A DNA stretch of 55,245 nt from Nitrobacter sp. 62-13 (GCF_001896955.1 NZ_MKRN01000197.1:27977-83221); one strand, 5' to 3'; positions 17,702 to 33,350 are shown, numbered from the stretch's first letter. The notes: a model not told the origin generated them from the sequence alone. Made by a program: numbers and translations.

Positions 17702-18082
17702 TTGGGACGAAGTAGGCCATTGACCTTCACTTCTATCAACGATCGATCTGTTCGCCTGTGCGCCGCGCGCAGCAGGATCGCGGTCATGTTTCTGATCGTG
17801 GCTTATTTGTTGTCCGGCGCCCTGCATCGATGCTTCGACATCGACGTGACCGCTCCCGGGGGCCGGATCGTCGTCGCGATGACGCCGGACCATACGGATA
17901 CGAGTGGCCCCGGAATGGTCGCGGAACACCACTGTCACGGTTGCTTTCCTGTTTCGTTACCCAGTCCGCCGTTGCTCGCCGTCACAATTGCACCTGAGGT
18001 TGCTGGGCTTCCACGGGTTCTTTCTCGTGCCTCCGATCTCGTGCCCGGCATCGACACTCCGCCACCAAAACGCCTGACCTGA
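17702..18082 (+). CDS. Small Cys/His-rich protein preceding metal efflux genes (CzcI-like)
   Basis: Up to 126 residues, with a hydrophobic segment (IAVMFLIVAYLLSGALHRC) consistent with an uncleaved anchor or signal peptide, then a periplasmic-type region holding EHHCHGCFP, a likely metal-binding cluster of three His/two Cys, and a proline-rich end. Start options are TTG at 17702, TTG at 17720 and ATG at 17786 (the last has AGGAT seven bases upstream). It lies 53 bases before a czcC-like gene. This matches the position and general design of CzcI-type small proteins of czc operons. Homology is inferred from context, not clear sequence identity. Confidence 0.6.
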   Translation: MGRSRPLTFTSINDRSVRLCAARSRIAVMFLIVAYLLSGALHRCFDIDVTAPGGRIVVAMTPDHTDTSGPGMVAEHHCHGCFPVSLPSPPLLAVTIAPEVAGLPRVLSRASDLVPGIDTPPPKRLT

Positions 18083-18135
18083 ACGTGTTCGCGGGCGCAT
18101 TGACGCCCTGATTCCGCCGTTCGTCAGGATCTTCC

Positions 18136-19403
18136 ATGCTATCGAAATCCGCCGCGCGTCTTGCGGGAGCGATTGCACTGCTGGTCAGCCCGTGGCTGAC
18201 GGCAACGTCGCACTCGCAAACGCTCACATTGAAGACCGCGCTTCAACGCGCGCTCGCCGCCAACCCGCGTCTGACCGCCGCCGAGCGCGATGTCGGAATC
18301 GCAACCGGCCAGCGCATTCAGGCGGGCGCGCTGATCAATCCCGAACTGTCCTATGAGCAGGACAATTCGTTCGGCTCCGGGCGTTATCGCGGGACGAAAT
18401 CGGCAGAAACAACGCTGCAGATCAGCCAGCTCTTCGAGCTTTTCGGAAAGCGCGATGCACGAATTGCCGTCGGGCAGGCCGGCGTCGAGGCCGCCGCCAT
18501 CCAGCGCAAGGCGGTGCGCCTCGAGGTTCTGTCGGAGACGGCCGTCGCCTTTCTGAATGTCCTTGGCGCGCAACGCCGGATCCGAATTCTGGACGAGCAG
18601 ATCGCCGCGATCGACAAGCTGGCGCCATTGCTGCACCGGCGGGTGGACGCCGGCGCTTCGTCACCGGCCGAAATCGGCCGGGCGGAAGTCGCGTCCGCAC
18701 TGGTGAAAGCGGATCGCGAGCGAGTCAGTTCGACGCTCGCCAGCGCACGGCGCGAACTGGCGGTGCTGATGGGTGACGCCGCTGCGAAATTTTCGGCGGT
18801 TGCAGGGCGACTGGATGATCTGGGGAGACCTCCATCTTTTCGAGCTGTCGTGACGGCGATCGATTCAAATCCGCAACTGATGCGCTGGACTGCCGTCTAC
18901 GCGCAGCGCAACGCCGAACTGCTGATCGCCCGGTTGAAGCCCTATCCGGACGTTCGCGTTAGCGCCGGCTGGCGTCATTACGACGCGACCGGCGATGACG
19001 CGGTCAGGCTCTCATTGTCCGTTCCCATTCCGGTTTTCGACCAGAACCAGGGCAACATCCTGTCCGCTCAGGAAAGCCTCGCGAAAACGAGGGCGGAGCG
19101 CGAAACCAATCGCAACACGCTGATCGTGCTTGCCGGCCGCGCCTACGATTCGCTGCAGGGCTCGTTGCGCGAGTTGAAAGTGCTGCGCGATGTGGCGATC
19201 CCGAAATCGCGGCAGGCAGCCGACGCCATCTTCGAGGGATACGGGCAGGGACGCTTCACGCTGCTCGAAGTGCTCGATGCGCAGGCAAGCGTCGCGCAGG
19301 CGCGCCTGCGCGAACAGGAGGCCCAGCAGAATTTTCATGTTGCCGTCGCCACCATCGAGGGATTGGTGGGGAATCCGTTTGCGCTGGCGCGGGAGAGCGC
19401 AAG

Positions 19404-19407
<4 letters not shown>
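18136..19407 (+). CDS. czcC: Outer-membrane efflux protein, TolC/CzcC family
   Basis: 423-residue outer-membrane channel component with a signal peptide ending near HSQT. The two repeated OEP halves and long coiled-coil helices are clear: LKTALQRALAANPRLTAAERDVGIATGQR and the second-half SVPIPVFDQNQGNILSAQESLAKTRAERE. It would form the exit duct of the tripartite metal pump encoded by the next two genes. Its stop overlaps the start of the adaptor gene by four bases (ATGA at 19404), so translation is coupled. The substrate assignment rests on the CzcA-like pump. Confidence 0.9.
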
Positions 19408-23598
<4,191 letters not shown>

Positions 23599-23969
23599 TC
23601 GGTTGGAGTACAACTGAAACAATGCGTCGTCCTCGAAATGTCCAACAAAGGGAACCGTCGGCAATCGGACCGCTAACTGGCTTTCTGTCCTGCAGCCAAA
23701 CTCGCCTGTAATTCGCATAAGGTATAGTATGGAATATCTATTGTATAAGAGATCGCAGTGACTTAGCTGACTTTTATACGAACTGCGCTGAGATCAACGT
23801 TTCAATTCGGTGCTGGAAATGAGCCCTTGCAGAATAAGCGCCGCACGGAGATCTTGGCCTGCGATTGCGCGAAGAGCTTGACCTAAAAACCGCGAAGTGA
23901 TGACCAAGCGCGGCACGTCGTATCGTGAGTTGGGTGCTGGCCAACAACAAACATCAGGAGACGGTTCAG
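23599..23969. other. Intergenic region, 371 bases, with an A+T-rich island
   Basis: No gene is visible. Bases about 23710-23790 are clearly richer in A+T than the surroundings and contain several TATA-like runs (TATAGTATGG, TATTGTATAAG, TTTTATACG), suitable for a promoter or regulator-binding region for the downstream TRAP operon. A TTGACC-like -35 candidate occurs near 23878. No clear terminator follows czcA. Confidence 0.5.
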
Positions 23970-24989
23970 ATGGGCCTTTCGCGTCGTACAATGCTGAAGG
24001 CGTCGGCGGCGACGATTATCCAGGGCGGCGTCGGAGCGCCATTCGTGGCGCGCGCCCAGAAAGCCGAGTTTTCTTACAAGTACGCCAACAATCTGCCGGA
24101 GTCGCATCCGCTGAACATCCGCGCCAAGGAAATGGCGGCGGCGATCAGGACCGAGACCGACGGACGGGTCGATTTGCAGATTTTTCCCAGCAACCAGCTC
24201 GGTTCCGATACCGACGCGCTCAGCCAGATCCGTTCCGGCGGCGTTGAGTTTTTCACCTTGTCGGGCCTGATCCTGGCGGCGCTGGTGCCGGCAGCGTCGA
24301 TCAACGGCATCGGCTTCGCGTTTCCAGATTATGCGACGGTCTGGAAGGCGATGGATGGCGAACTCGGCACATATATCCGCGGCGAAATCACCAAGTCCAA
24401 TCTCGTCGTGATGGAGAAGATCTGGGACAACGGATTCCGGCAGACCACGTCGTCGATCAGGCCGATCAACGGGCCGGGCGACTTCAAGGGATTCAAGATA
24501 CGCGTGCCGGTTTCGCCGCTCTGGACCTCGATGTTCAAGGCGTTCGATGCTTCGCCCGCCTCGATCAATTTCAACGAGGTCTATTCGGCCTTGCAGACAA
24601 AGATCGTCGAAGGTCAGGAAAATCCGCTCGCGCTGATCGCGGCCGCCAAGCTGTATGAGGTGCAAAAATACTGCTCGCTGACCAATCATATGTGGGACGG
24701 CTTCTGGTTCCTGGCCAATCGCCGCGCCTGGGAAGCGCTGCCGGTCGACATCCGCGCTATCGTCGCGAGGAACATCAATGCAGCGGCGGTCAAGGAACGC
24801 GAGGACATCGAGAAGCTGAATACGACGGTCCGTGCCGACCTCACCGCCAAGGGGCTGATCTTCAATCAGCCTGAACTCGGCCCGTTCCGCGACAAGCTGC
24901 AATCCGCCGGTTTCTATTCCGAATGGAAGGGAAAATACGGCGAACAGGCGTGGTCGCTGCTGGAAAAATCGGTAGGCAAGCTCGTATAA
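23970..24989 (+). CDS. TRAP transporter solute-binding protein, DctP family
   Basis: 339-residue periplasmic binding protein for a tripartite ATP-independent (TRAP) transporter. The N-terminus MGLSRRTMLKASAA has a twin-arginine followed by a hydrophobic stretch and an Ala-rich cleavage region (FVARAQK), so it may use Tat export. The mature part has the DctP patterns NLPESHPLNIRAKEMA, QLGSDTDALSQIRSGGVEFF and KGFKIRVP, whose Arg usually binds the substrate carboxylate. The ATG at 23970 is preferred because AGGAG sits nine bases upstream. The ligand is unknown, likely an organic acid. Confidence 0.92.
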   Translation: MGLSRRTMLKASAATIIQGGVGAPFVARAQKAEFSYKYANNLPESHPLNIRAKEMAAAIRTETDGRVDLQIFPSNQLGSDTDALSQIRSGGVEFFTLSGLILAALVPAASINGIGFAFPDYATVWKAMDGELGTYIRGEITKSNLVVMEKIWDNGFRQTTSSIRPINGPGDFKGFKIRVPVSPLWTSMFKAFDASPASINFNEVYSALQTKIVEGQENPLALIAAAKLYEVQKYCSLTNHMWDGFWFLANRRAWEALPVDIRAIVARNINAAAVKEREDIEKLNTTVRADLTAKGLIFNQPELGPFRDKLQSAGFYSEWKGKYGEQAWSLLEKSVGKLV

Positions 24990-25017
24990 AGCCGGCCTCG
25001 GACGCAAAGGAGTCGCG

Positions 25018-26907
25018 ATGGCTCGCGCCGAAGGCACGGAAGCGACGGCGGACCTGGAAACACCGAATTTCGCGCGCCTGCGCTCGCTGGCCGCGTCGCT
25101 CGACGCATGTCTCGGATATCTCGTCGAAGTGCCGGTCGCCGCGCTTGTCGTTACGGAAATCGTCGTATTGTTCGCGGGCGTGGTTTCTCGTTACCTGCTT
25201 CACCGGCCCCTGATCTGGTCCGATGAACTGGCGTCGATCCTGTTCCTGTGGCTGGCGATGCTGGGCGCGGTCACCGCATTCCGTCGTGGCGAGCACATGC
25301 GCATGACGGCGCTGGTCGCGCAGGCTCGCCCCGCACAACGCGCCTTCCTTGATACGGTCGGGATCTGCGCGGCCCTCGCCTTTTTGATCCTTATAGTCGG
25401 GCCATCGTGGAATTATGCCTATGAGGAAAGCTTCATCACCACGCCGGCGTTACAGATTTCCAACGTGTGGCGCGCGGCGGCGCTGCCGGTGGGCATCGGC
25501 CTGATGGCCGTCTTTGCACTGCTGCGGCTCGTGCGCAGCGGCAATATGCGGACCGTGCTGGGCGCCGCCGCGACTGTTGCAGTTGTAATTTTCGCATTCC
25601 GGCTGATGCAGCCGTGGCTGCTGCCGTTGGGCAACGTGAACCTCGTGATCTTTTTCGTCGGCGTGGCCGGACTCTGCGTATTCGCGGGCGTGCCGATCGC
25701 TTTCGGATTTGGCCTTGCGATCTACGGATATCTGGCGCTGACCACGCGGACGCCGCTGATGGTGCTGGTCGGGCGGATGGACGAGGGCATGAGCCATCTC
25801 ATCCTGCTCGCCGTTCCGCTGTTCGTTTTCCTCGGCCTGCTGATCGAAATGACCGGGATGGCACGCGCCATGGTGGCCTTCCTTGCCAGCCTGCTCGGCC
25901 ACGTTCGCGGCGGTCTGCATTACGTGCTGGTGGGTGCGATGTATCTGGTGTCAGGTATTTCCGGGGCCAAGGCGGCCGACATGGCGGCCGTGGCTCCCGT
26001 GCTGTTTCCGGAGATGAAGAAGCGCGGAGCCGAACCTGGCGATCTTGTCGCCCTGCTCGCGGCGACCGGAGCCCAGACGGAAACCATTCCGCCGAGCCTG
26101 GTGCTGATCACGATCGGCTCGGTGACCGGCGTATCGATCGCGGCCCTGTTCACCGGCGGATTGCTTCCGGGCGCCGTGCTGGCGATTGCGTTGTCCGCGC
26201 TGGTGTGGTGGCGGCACCGCGGCGACGACCTGAGCCACATCGAAAAGGCCGGGGCCGGCGAGATCGCCCGGACGTTCGTCGTCGCCCTGCCCGCGCTGGC
26301 GCTGCCGTTCGTGATCCGCGCTGCCGTCGTCGAGGGAATTGCGACCGCGACGGAGGTGTCGACCATCGGCATCGTCTATGCCGTTCTCGCCGGCCTGTTG
26401 CTCTATCGTCGTTTCGACTGGCGCAGGTTGCTGCCGATGCTGATCGAAACCGCCTCGCTGTCGGGTGCGATCCTGCTCATCATCGGAACGGCAACCGGCA
26501 TGGCCTGGGGACTGACCCAGTCCGGCTTTGCCCGGACGCTGGCGGCCACGATGACCGACCTGCCCGGCGGCGGCGTCACCTTCATCGCCGTTTCGATCGT
26601 CGCCTTCACCGTTCTGGGCAGCGTGCTCGAAGGTATTCCGGCGGTCGTGCTGTTCGGCCCGCTGCTGTTTCCCATCGCCAGGGCTGTCGGGATTCACGAG
26701 GTCCACTACGCAATGGTCATTATCCTGGCCATGGGCATGGGGCTGTTCGCGCCGCCTTTCGGCGTAGGTTATTATGCCGCCTGCGCCATCGGTCGCGTCG
26801 ATCCTGCCGAGGGGATCAGGCCGATCTGGAATTACATGCTGGCGCTGTTGATCGGCTTGATCGCCGTGGCGGCGTTCCCATGGATTTCGATTGGATTTCT
26901 GAAATAA
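25018..26907 (+). CDS. TRAP transporter fused DctQM membrane subunit
   Basis: 629 residues joining the small DctQ subunit (about residues 1-190, with SDELASILFLWLAMLGAVTAFRRGEHMRM) to the large DctM subunit (about 200-629, with GVPIAFGFGLAIYGYLAL, ISGAKAADMAAVAPVLFPEM and FAPPFGVGYYAACAI). It drives sodium-coupled uptake of the solute caught by the upstream binding protein. Fused QM subunits are common. It follows the binding-protein gene by 28 bases and precedes an acyl-CoA synthetase by 95 bases, so the substrate may be an acid that is activated after import (inference). Confidence 0.93.
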   Translation: MARAEGTEATADLETPNFARLRSLAASLDACLGYLVEVPVAALVVTEIVVLFAGVVSRYLLHRPLIWSDELASILFLWLAMLGAVTAFRRGEHMRMTALVAQARPAQRAFLDTVGICAALAFLILIVGPSWNYAYEESFITTPALQISNVWRAAALPVGIGLMAVFALLRLVRSGNMRTVLGAAATVAVVIFAFRLMQPWLLPLGNVNLVIFFVGVAGLCVFAGVPIAFGFGLAIYGYLALTTRTPLMVLVGRMDEGMSHLILLAVPLFVFLGLLIEMTGMARAMVAFLASLLGHVRGGLHYVLVGAMYLVSGISGAKAADMAAVAPVLFPEMKKRGAEPGDLVALLAATGAQTETIPPSLVLITIGSVTGVSIAALFTGGLLPGAVLAIALSALVWWRHRGDDLSHIEKAGAGEIARTFVVALPALALPFVIRAAVVEGIATATEVSTIGIVYAVLAGLLLYRRFDWRRLLPMLIETASLSGAILLIIGTATGMAWGLTQSGFARTLAATMTDLPGGGVTFIAVSIVAFTVLGSVLEGIPAVVLFGPLLFPIARAVGIHEVHYAMVIILAMGMGLFAPPFGVGYYAACAIGRVDPAEGIRPIWNYMLALLIGLIAVAAFPWISIGFLK

Positions 26908-26973
26908 ATAACAGAGAGTTGGTCAGCCTTTCGTCTCCATTTTTTGATATAGATAGAGCGGAAAATAAAAAAT

Positions 26974-26993
26974 CCTTCGCAAGATATTGAAGG
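26974..26993 (+). promoter_or_regulatory. Hairpin covering the ribosome binding site of the acyl-CoA synthetase gene
   Basis: CCTTC (26974-26978) pairs with GAAGG (26989-26993) across a ten-base loop. GAAGG is the apparent ribosome binding site, nine bases before the ATG at 27003. The surrounding 60 bases are strikingly A+T-rich for this genome. The hairpin could hide the site, but a five-base stem is weak. Confidence 0.25.
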
Positions 26994-27002
26994 GTAAAAG
27001 AT

Positions 27003-28646
<1,644 letters not shown>

Positions 28647-28666
28647 GCCGTTTCCTGTCCGCCCCG

Positions 28667-29491
28667 CTATTCGAGCGTCGAGATAGGGCCGGGATCGCCG
28701 ATCTGAAGCCGCATCCCGTCATAGGCCGGCACGACATTTGCCGGCAGCTCGTGGCGCAGCACCTCGTAATCCAGATCGGCGTGCATGTTGGTGATGACGG
28801 CGCGCTTCGGCTTGAAGCGGTCGATCCACGATAGCGCGTCTGCGACGCTGAAATGGCTGGGATGCTGCGCGTATCGCAGTGCATCGATGATCCACAGATC
28901 GAGACCTTGCAGCGCCTGCCAGCTTTCATGCGGAATGTCATGCACGTCCGGGGTATAGGCAGCGTTGCCGATCCGGTAACCGAGCGACGGAATGTTGCCG
29001 TGCTGCACGAGAAAGGCCAACAGCGTGAGGGGACCGCCCTTACCATCGATTTCCTGGCTTTCGCCCGCTTCGATGGAGAGGCTGTCCAGGATCGGCGGAT
29101 AGCCGCTGCCCTCGGGTGATACGAAACAGTAAGAGAAGCGCGCCAGTATTTCCTTGGATGTCGACTGATTGAGATACACCGGAATCCGCTGGCCTTGATG
29201 CAGCACGATGGAACGCAGGTCGTCGATTCCGTGCGTCTGGTCGGCGTGTTCGTGCGTGAGAAACACCGCATCGATGCGATCGACGTTGACGTCGATCAAC
29301 TGCTCCCGCAGGTCCGGCGACGTATCGATCAGGACACGTGTGGTCCCCTGCTCCGACGCGCGCTCCACCAACAGCGAGCAGCGGCGGCGGCGGTTCCTCG
29401 GATTGGTGGGATCGCAGGCACCCCAGCCCAGCGCAGGACGCGGTACGCCGGCCGACGATCCGCAGCCGAGAATGGTCAGCGTCACCGTCAT
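28667..29491 (-). CDS. MBL-fold metallohydrolase, PhnP-like
   Basis: 274-residue metallo-beta-lactamase-fold phosphodiesterase-type enzyme. It begins MTVTLTILGCGSSAGVPRP and has the metal-binding motif FLTHEHADQTHGIDDLR (HxHxDxxH). Further His and Asp ligands occur at VITNMHADLDYE. The pattern matches PhnP/RNase Z-like hydrolases found next to tatD in alphaproteobacteria. The ATG at 29491 overlaps the tatD stop (ATGA), so the two are translationally coupled. Longer upstream starts would only read through tatD in another frame. Confidence 0.88.
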   Translation of the reverse strand: MTVTLTILGCGSSAGVPRPALGWGACDPTNPRNRRRRCSLLVERASEQGTTRVLIDTSPDLREQLIDVNVDRIDAVFLTHEHADQTHGIDDLRSIVLHQGQRIPVYLNQSTSKEILARFSYCFVSPEGSGYPPILDSLSIEAGESQEIDGKGGPLTLLAFLVQHGNIPSLGYRIGNAAYTPDVHDIPHESWQALQGLDLWIIDALRYAQHPSHFSVADALSWIDRFKPKRAVITNMHADLDYEVLRHELPANVVPAYDGMRLQIGDPGPISTLE

Positions 29492-30279
29492 GCGATTACC
29501 TCCCCGCGCGGCACTTTGGAGAACAGCCGGAAGAAATTCTCCGTGGTCTGCCGCGACATTTCCTCGAGCGAAACGCCGCGCACATCGGCCAGCACCCTGG
29601 CGGTCTCCACGACATAGGAGGGTTCGTTGCGCTTGCCGCGAAACTTGCCGGGCGCAAGATATGGCGCATCGGTCTCGACCAGAATGCGATCTTCGGGCAA
29701 TTCGGCAGCGAGCGCACGCAGCGTATCGGATTTCTTGAACGTCAGAATTCCGGTGAAACCGATATATAGCCCGAGCGCGACAGCCTTCATCGCGAGTTCG
29801 CGGCCGCCAGTATAGCAATGCAGCACGGCGCGAAACGACCCCTTCGCCATTTCATCATCGAGAATGCGTCCGCAATCCTCATCCGCCTCGCGGGTGTGAA
29901 TCACCAACGGCAGACCGGTGGTGCGGGCAGCGGCGATGTGAGCGCGGAATCCCCGCGCTTGCGCCTTGGGCGAGCCGTTTTCGTAGAAATAATCGAGCCC
30001 CGCCTCCCCCAGCGCCACGACTTTCGGATGCCGCGTCTGCGCGGCGAGTTCGTCCGACGTGATGCCGTCCTCTTCATCGGCGTGATGCGGATGTGTGCCG
30101 ACCGAGCAGTAGACATTTGAAAACCGCTCGGCGATCGCGAGCAGTTTGGTTTGCTCCCTCACGCGAGTGGAAATAGTCACCATGCGCTCCACCCCCGCCG
30201 CCTCCGCACGCGCAACAACGGCGTCGAGTTCATCGGCGAAATCGGGAAAATCAAGATGGCAATGGCTGTCGACAAGCAT
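29488..30279 (-). CDS. tatD: TatD-family metal-dependent DNase
   Basis: 263-residue TIM-barrel hydrolase with the family metal ligands: MLVDSHCHLDFPDF at the N-terminus, GEAGLDYF, VIHTREADED, LHCYTGG and VETDAPYLAP. Members act as 3'-5' exonucleases or D-aminoacyl-tRNA deacylase-like hydrolases. It follows metG by 12 bases in the minus-strand operon, an arrangement (metG-tatD-MBL) conserved in many bacteria. All metal-binding residues look intact. Confidence 0.94.
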   Translation of the reverse strand: MLVDSHCHLDFPDFADELDAVVARAEAAGVERMVTISTRVREQTKLLAIAERFSNVYCSVGTHPHHADEEDGITSDELAAQTRHPKVVALGEAGLDYFYENGSPKAQARGFRAHIAAARTTGLPLVIHTREADEDCGRILDDEMAKGSFRAVLHCYTGGRELAMKAVALGLYIGFTGILTFKKSDTLRALAAELPEDRILVETDAPYLAPGKFRGKRNEPSYVVETARVLADVRGVSLEEMSRQTTENFFRLFSKVPRGEVIA

Positions 30280-30291
30280 CTGATTTTGCGG

Positions 30292-32253
30292 TCAGGTCAC
30301 GGATGGTTCGACATAGCGCGGAAACACAGGGGCCGGCGGAGGCAAAGTCATGCCCGGCTTGATGCGGACGTGACCGCCAAGCATTGCGAAATTCCGTTCG
30401 TCCGGGGGAACGCCAAGAATGTCGAGCATCTTGGCGCATGCGGCCGGCATCGCGGGCTGCGCTAGGATCGCGATCTGGCGCACCACCTCGGCGGTAACGT
30501 ACAGCACCGTCTTCTGTCGCTCAGGATCGGTCTTGGCCAGCACCCAGGGCGCCTCGCCTGCGAAATAGCGGTTGGCTTCGGCGACGACGGCCCAGACAGC
30601 GTTGAGCGCCTGATGAATCTGCTGCGCATTCATCGCCTCGCGCGCAAGCACGATCATTCCGTCGGCCTGCGCAAGAATCGCCTTGTCGGCGTCGCTGAAA
30701 TCGCCGGGCTCGGGCAGTACGCCCTCGTGCTGCTTGGCGATCATCGACAAGGAGCGTTGCGCAAGATTGCCGAAGTCGTTGGCGAGATCGGCATTGATGC
30801 GCGCAACGATGGCCTCGTGATTGTAGCTGCCGTCCTGTCCGAACGGTACTTCGCGCAAAAAGAAATAGCGCACCTGATCGACGCCGTATTGCGCGGCGAG
30901 GTTGAAGGGATCGACGACGTTGCCGACCGACTTCGACATCTTCTCTCCGCGATTGAACAGAAAGCCGTGCGCATAGACACGCTTCTGCAACGGGATGCCC
31001 GCCGACATCAGGAAGGCAGGCCAGTACACGGCGTGGAAGCGGATGATGTCCTTGCCGATGATGTGAACGTCGGCCGGCCAGTAGCGCCAGTTCCCGTCGT
31101 TCTCGTCTGGAAAACCGACGCCGGTGATGTAGTTCGTCAGCGCATCGACCCAGACATACATGACGTGCTCGGGATCGTCCGGCACCTTGATGCCCCAGTC
31201 GAAAGTGGTGCGCGAGATCGAGAGATCCTTCAACCCGCCTTTCACGAAGCTGACGACTTCGTTGCGGCGGGAATCCGGACCTATGAAATCCGGCTGGCTT
31301 TCGTAAAGCGCGAGCAGTTTGTCCTGATAGGACGACAGCTTGAAGAAATAACTTTTTTCCTCCACCCACTCGACGGGCGTGCCCTGCGGACCGCGCCGCA
31401 CGTTGTCTTCGCCGACGACCGTCTCGTCCTCGGCGTAATAGGCTTCGTCGCGTACCGAATACCAGCCGGCGTAGTTCGACAGATAGATGTCGCCGTTTGC
31501 CGCCATGCGCTTCCAGATTTCCTGCACCGAGCGATGATGCGCGGATTCCGAGGTGCGGATAAACCGATCGAACGAGATGTCCAGCGTCTCGTCGAGCTTG
31601 CGCAGCAATTCGGCGTTCCGTGTGGCGAGTTCAAGCGCCGATATGTTTTCCCGCTGCGCGGTTTGCACCATCTTCTGGCCGTGCTCGTCGGTGCCGGTCA
31701 GAAAGAAGACGTCCTTGCCGTCGAGCCTCTGGAAACGCGCCAGCGCGTCGGTGGCAATCGCCTCATAAGCATGACCGATATGCGGCGCGCCGTTCGGATA
31801 CACGATGGCTGTCGTGATATAAAACGTATTGGCATGCGCCGTTTTCGTACTCAGAGGCGCCGTGGCCACTGCCGCATCAGACCGGGCCGGCGTCGCGGGC
31901 TTTGCGGCCCTCGCCGGACGCTTCGTCGCCGGCCGTTTTGCCACGGGCTGTTTTACTGCTGATTTTTTTGTCACGGCTCGTTTCGGAGTTTTGTTTTTTG
32001 CCGCTGCTTTTTTTGGGGCTTTTGCCGCCGATTGCTTTTTGGCCGTTCGCTTGACCGTCTTTTTCTTTGCCGCCTTTTTGGCCTTCTTCGGCGCGCGCGC
32101 TTTCGTCGTCGCTTTCGCGCCCGTCTTTCTGCGTTTGCTGATCTTCCTAGCGCCAGCCTTCTTGCTGCGCGCTTTGGTGGCAACGACGCGGCGCTGTTTG
32201 CGCGGCTTCACGCGGGCTTTTTTTACCGTTTTTTTCTTAGCGGGAGCCACCAC
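30292..32253 (-). CDS. metG: Methionyl-tRNA synthetase with histone-H1-like N-terminal tail
   Basis: 653 residues. Residues from about 140 are a complete class I Met[20 protein letters not shown] (HIGH at about 158-161), the [10 protein letters not shown] motif, and KMSKS near 436-440. Residues 1-125 are instead a low-complexity tail with 37 Lys and 15 Arg, plus many Ala, Pro and Thr, in loose KKA/KRP/AKK repeats like histone H1 or bacterial H1 homologues. The tail seems real because the GTG starts at 32253 and 32250 are preceded by AAGGAA at 4-7 bases, whereas the internal GTG near residue 129 has no ribosome binding site. The tail may bind RNA or DNA (inference). There is no C-terminal EMAP-type tRNA-binding domain. 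Confidence 0.93.
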   Translation of the reverse strand: MVAPAKKKTVKKARVKPRKQRRVVATKARSKKAGARKISKRRKTGAKATTKARAPKKAKKAAKKKTVKRTAKKQSAAKAPKKAAAKNKTPKRAVTKKSAVKQPVAKRPATKRPARAAKPATPARSDAAVATAPLSTKTAHANTFYITTAIVYPNGAPHIGHAYEAIATDALARFQRLDGKDVFFLTGTDEHGQKMVQTAQRENISALELATRNAELLRKLDETLDISFDRFIRTSESAHHRSVQEIWKRMAANGDIYLSNYAGWYSVRDEAYYAEDETVVGEDNVRRGPQGTPVEWVEEKSYFFKLSSYQDKLLALYESQPDFIGPDSRRNEVVSFVKGGLKDLSISRTTFDWGIKVPDDPEHVMYVWVDALTNYITGVGFPDENDGNWRYWPADVHIIGKDIIRFHAVYWPAFLMSAGIPLQKRVYAHGFLFNRGEKMSKSVGNVVDPFNLAAQYGVDQVRYFFLREVPFGQDGSYNHEAIVARINADLANDFGNLAQRSLSMIAKQHEGVLPEPGDFSDADKAILAQADGMIVLAREAMNAQQIHQALNAVWAVVAEANRYFAGEAPWVLAKTDPERQKTVLYVTAEVVRQIAILAQPAMPAACAKMLDILGVPPDERNFAMLGGHVRIKPGMTLPPPAPVFPRYVEPSVT

Positions 32254-32309
32254 AAATTCCTTATGAGTCTCAGGCGAGGTTTTGAAAAACGATCATGGGC
32301 GGAGCGTTA

Positions 32310-33350
32310 TTATCGCGTTGCTTCTGCCAGAAGCCCGAACACCGAAAAAACCAGCGGCTTTCGCTCGAGATTATAGGTCTCCGTCTCGCGCGCGGCGTTG
32401 TTGATCTTTTCCCATACCTCCGCGAGCCGTGCAAGACGAGGAAGATCGGCGTTGGCATCGCCGACACGGAGGCGTTCGCCGATCCAGCGGTCGACACTGT
32501 CGACGAAGGCGCCGAGCGCGGCGCGGTCGCTGCCCCCGAGTGCATCGCCCAGCGTGTGCAGTTCGCGCGGGTCGACCTGTGGAAGGTTGTCCAGCAACAT
32601 GGTCGTCCGCTGATGGAGCTTCAGCGCGCCGCCCCCCATTAGCGTCAGCGCCCGCGCCACGCTTCCCTCCGCCGCGTCAGCGGCCTCCCGCAACGATGTA
32701 TCGTCCGGCGCGATCAGCGCCGCTTCGGCTCCCGCCCGAATCACATCGGCGGTCGCGAGCGGCCGTAGCATCAGCTTGCGGCAGCGCGATTGGACCGTCG
32801 GCAGCAGTCGGGCCGGCGCGTGACTGACCAGAAAGAACAGCGATTGCCGGGGCGGTTCCTCGAGCACCTTGAGCAGCGCATTGGCGGCGTTGGGATTGAG
32901 TTCATCGACGGTATCGACGATGCACACCCGCCAGCCGCCGACGGCCGCGGTCGAGCCGAAAAAGGCGATGGTCTCCCGCGTCTGCTCCACACTGATCACC
33001 GTGCGCATTACGCCCTTATCGTTGGGCGTTCGCTCAAGGATCAGGAGGCCGCCATGCGTGTCGGCCGCGACATGGCGGGCAACCGGATGCGTCGGGTCAA
33101 GTTCGAGTGTCTGCGCCGATTGCACGTCGGACAGTGTGGAATCGCCATGTGCAAGCACAAATCGCGCCATACGGTAGGCTAGCGTCGCCTTGCCGATCCC
33201 GGGCGCGCCCCCGATCAGCCACGCGTGCGGAATACGACCGCCACGATAGGCATCGAGCAACGTTCGCTCCGCCTCACGGTGGCCGAAAAGCGCGGTCGTC
33301 TCGCGCGGATGCTTGACAGACATCTCGGCGGCAGTGGAGCGGACGATCAT
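32310..33350 (-). CDS. holB: DNA polymerase III delta-prime subunit
   Basis: 346-residue AAA+ clamp-loader subunit. It shows HAWLIGGAPGIGKATLAYRMA (Walker A region), an intact ANALLKVLEEPP and FLVSHAPARLLPTVQSRC, the SRC sensor motif of clamp loaders. No zinc-binding cysteine cluster is seen, as in other alphaproteobacterial HolB proteins. The ATG at 33350 overlaps the tmk stop (ATGA). A second ATG at 33323 (MSVKHPRET) is a possible start. It lies between tmk and metG, a common order. Confidence 0.93.
   Translation of the reverse strand: MIVRSTAAEMSVKHPRETTALFGHREAERTLLDAYRGGRIPHAWLIGGAPGIGKATLAYRMARFVLAHGDSTLSDVQSAQTLELDPTHPVARHVAADTHGGLLILERTPNDKGVMRTVISVEQTRETIAFFGSTAAVGGWRVCIVDTVDELNPNAANALLKVLEEPPRQSLFFLVSHAPARLLPTVQSRCRKLMLRPLATADVIRAGAEAALIAPDDTSLREAADAAEGSVARALTLMGGGALKLHQRTTMLLDNLPQVDPRELHTLGDALGGSDRAALGAFVDSVDRWIGERLRVGDANADLPRLARLAEVWEKINNAARETETYNLERKPLVFSVFGLLAEATR

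Noticed and set aside
30613-31962. A 449-codon plus-strand frame opposite metG
   Set aside because: Antisense shadow of an essential gene.
31829-32266. A plus-strand open frame opposite the metG tail encoding a very hydrophobic Phe/Ala-rich product
   Set aside because: It is the mirror image of Lys-rich codons (AAG/AAA read backwards give CTT/TTT), so the hydrophobicity is an artefact of the metG tail. No ribosome binding site or neighbours support it.
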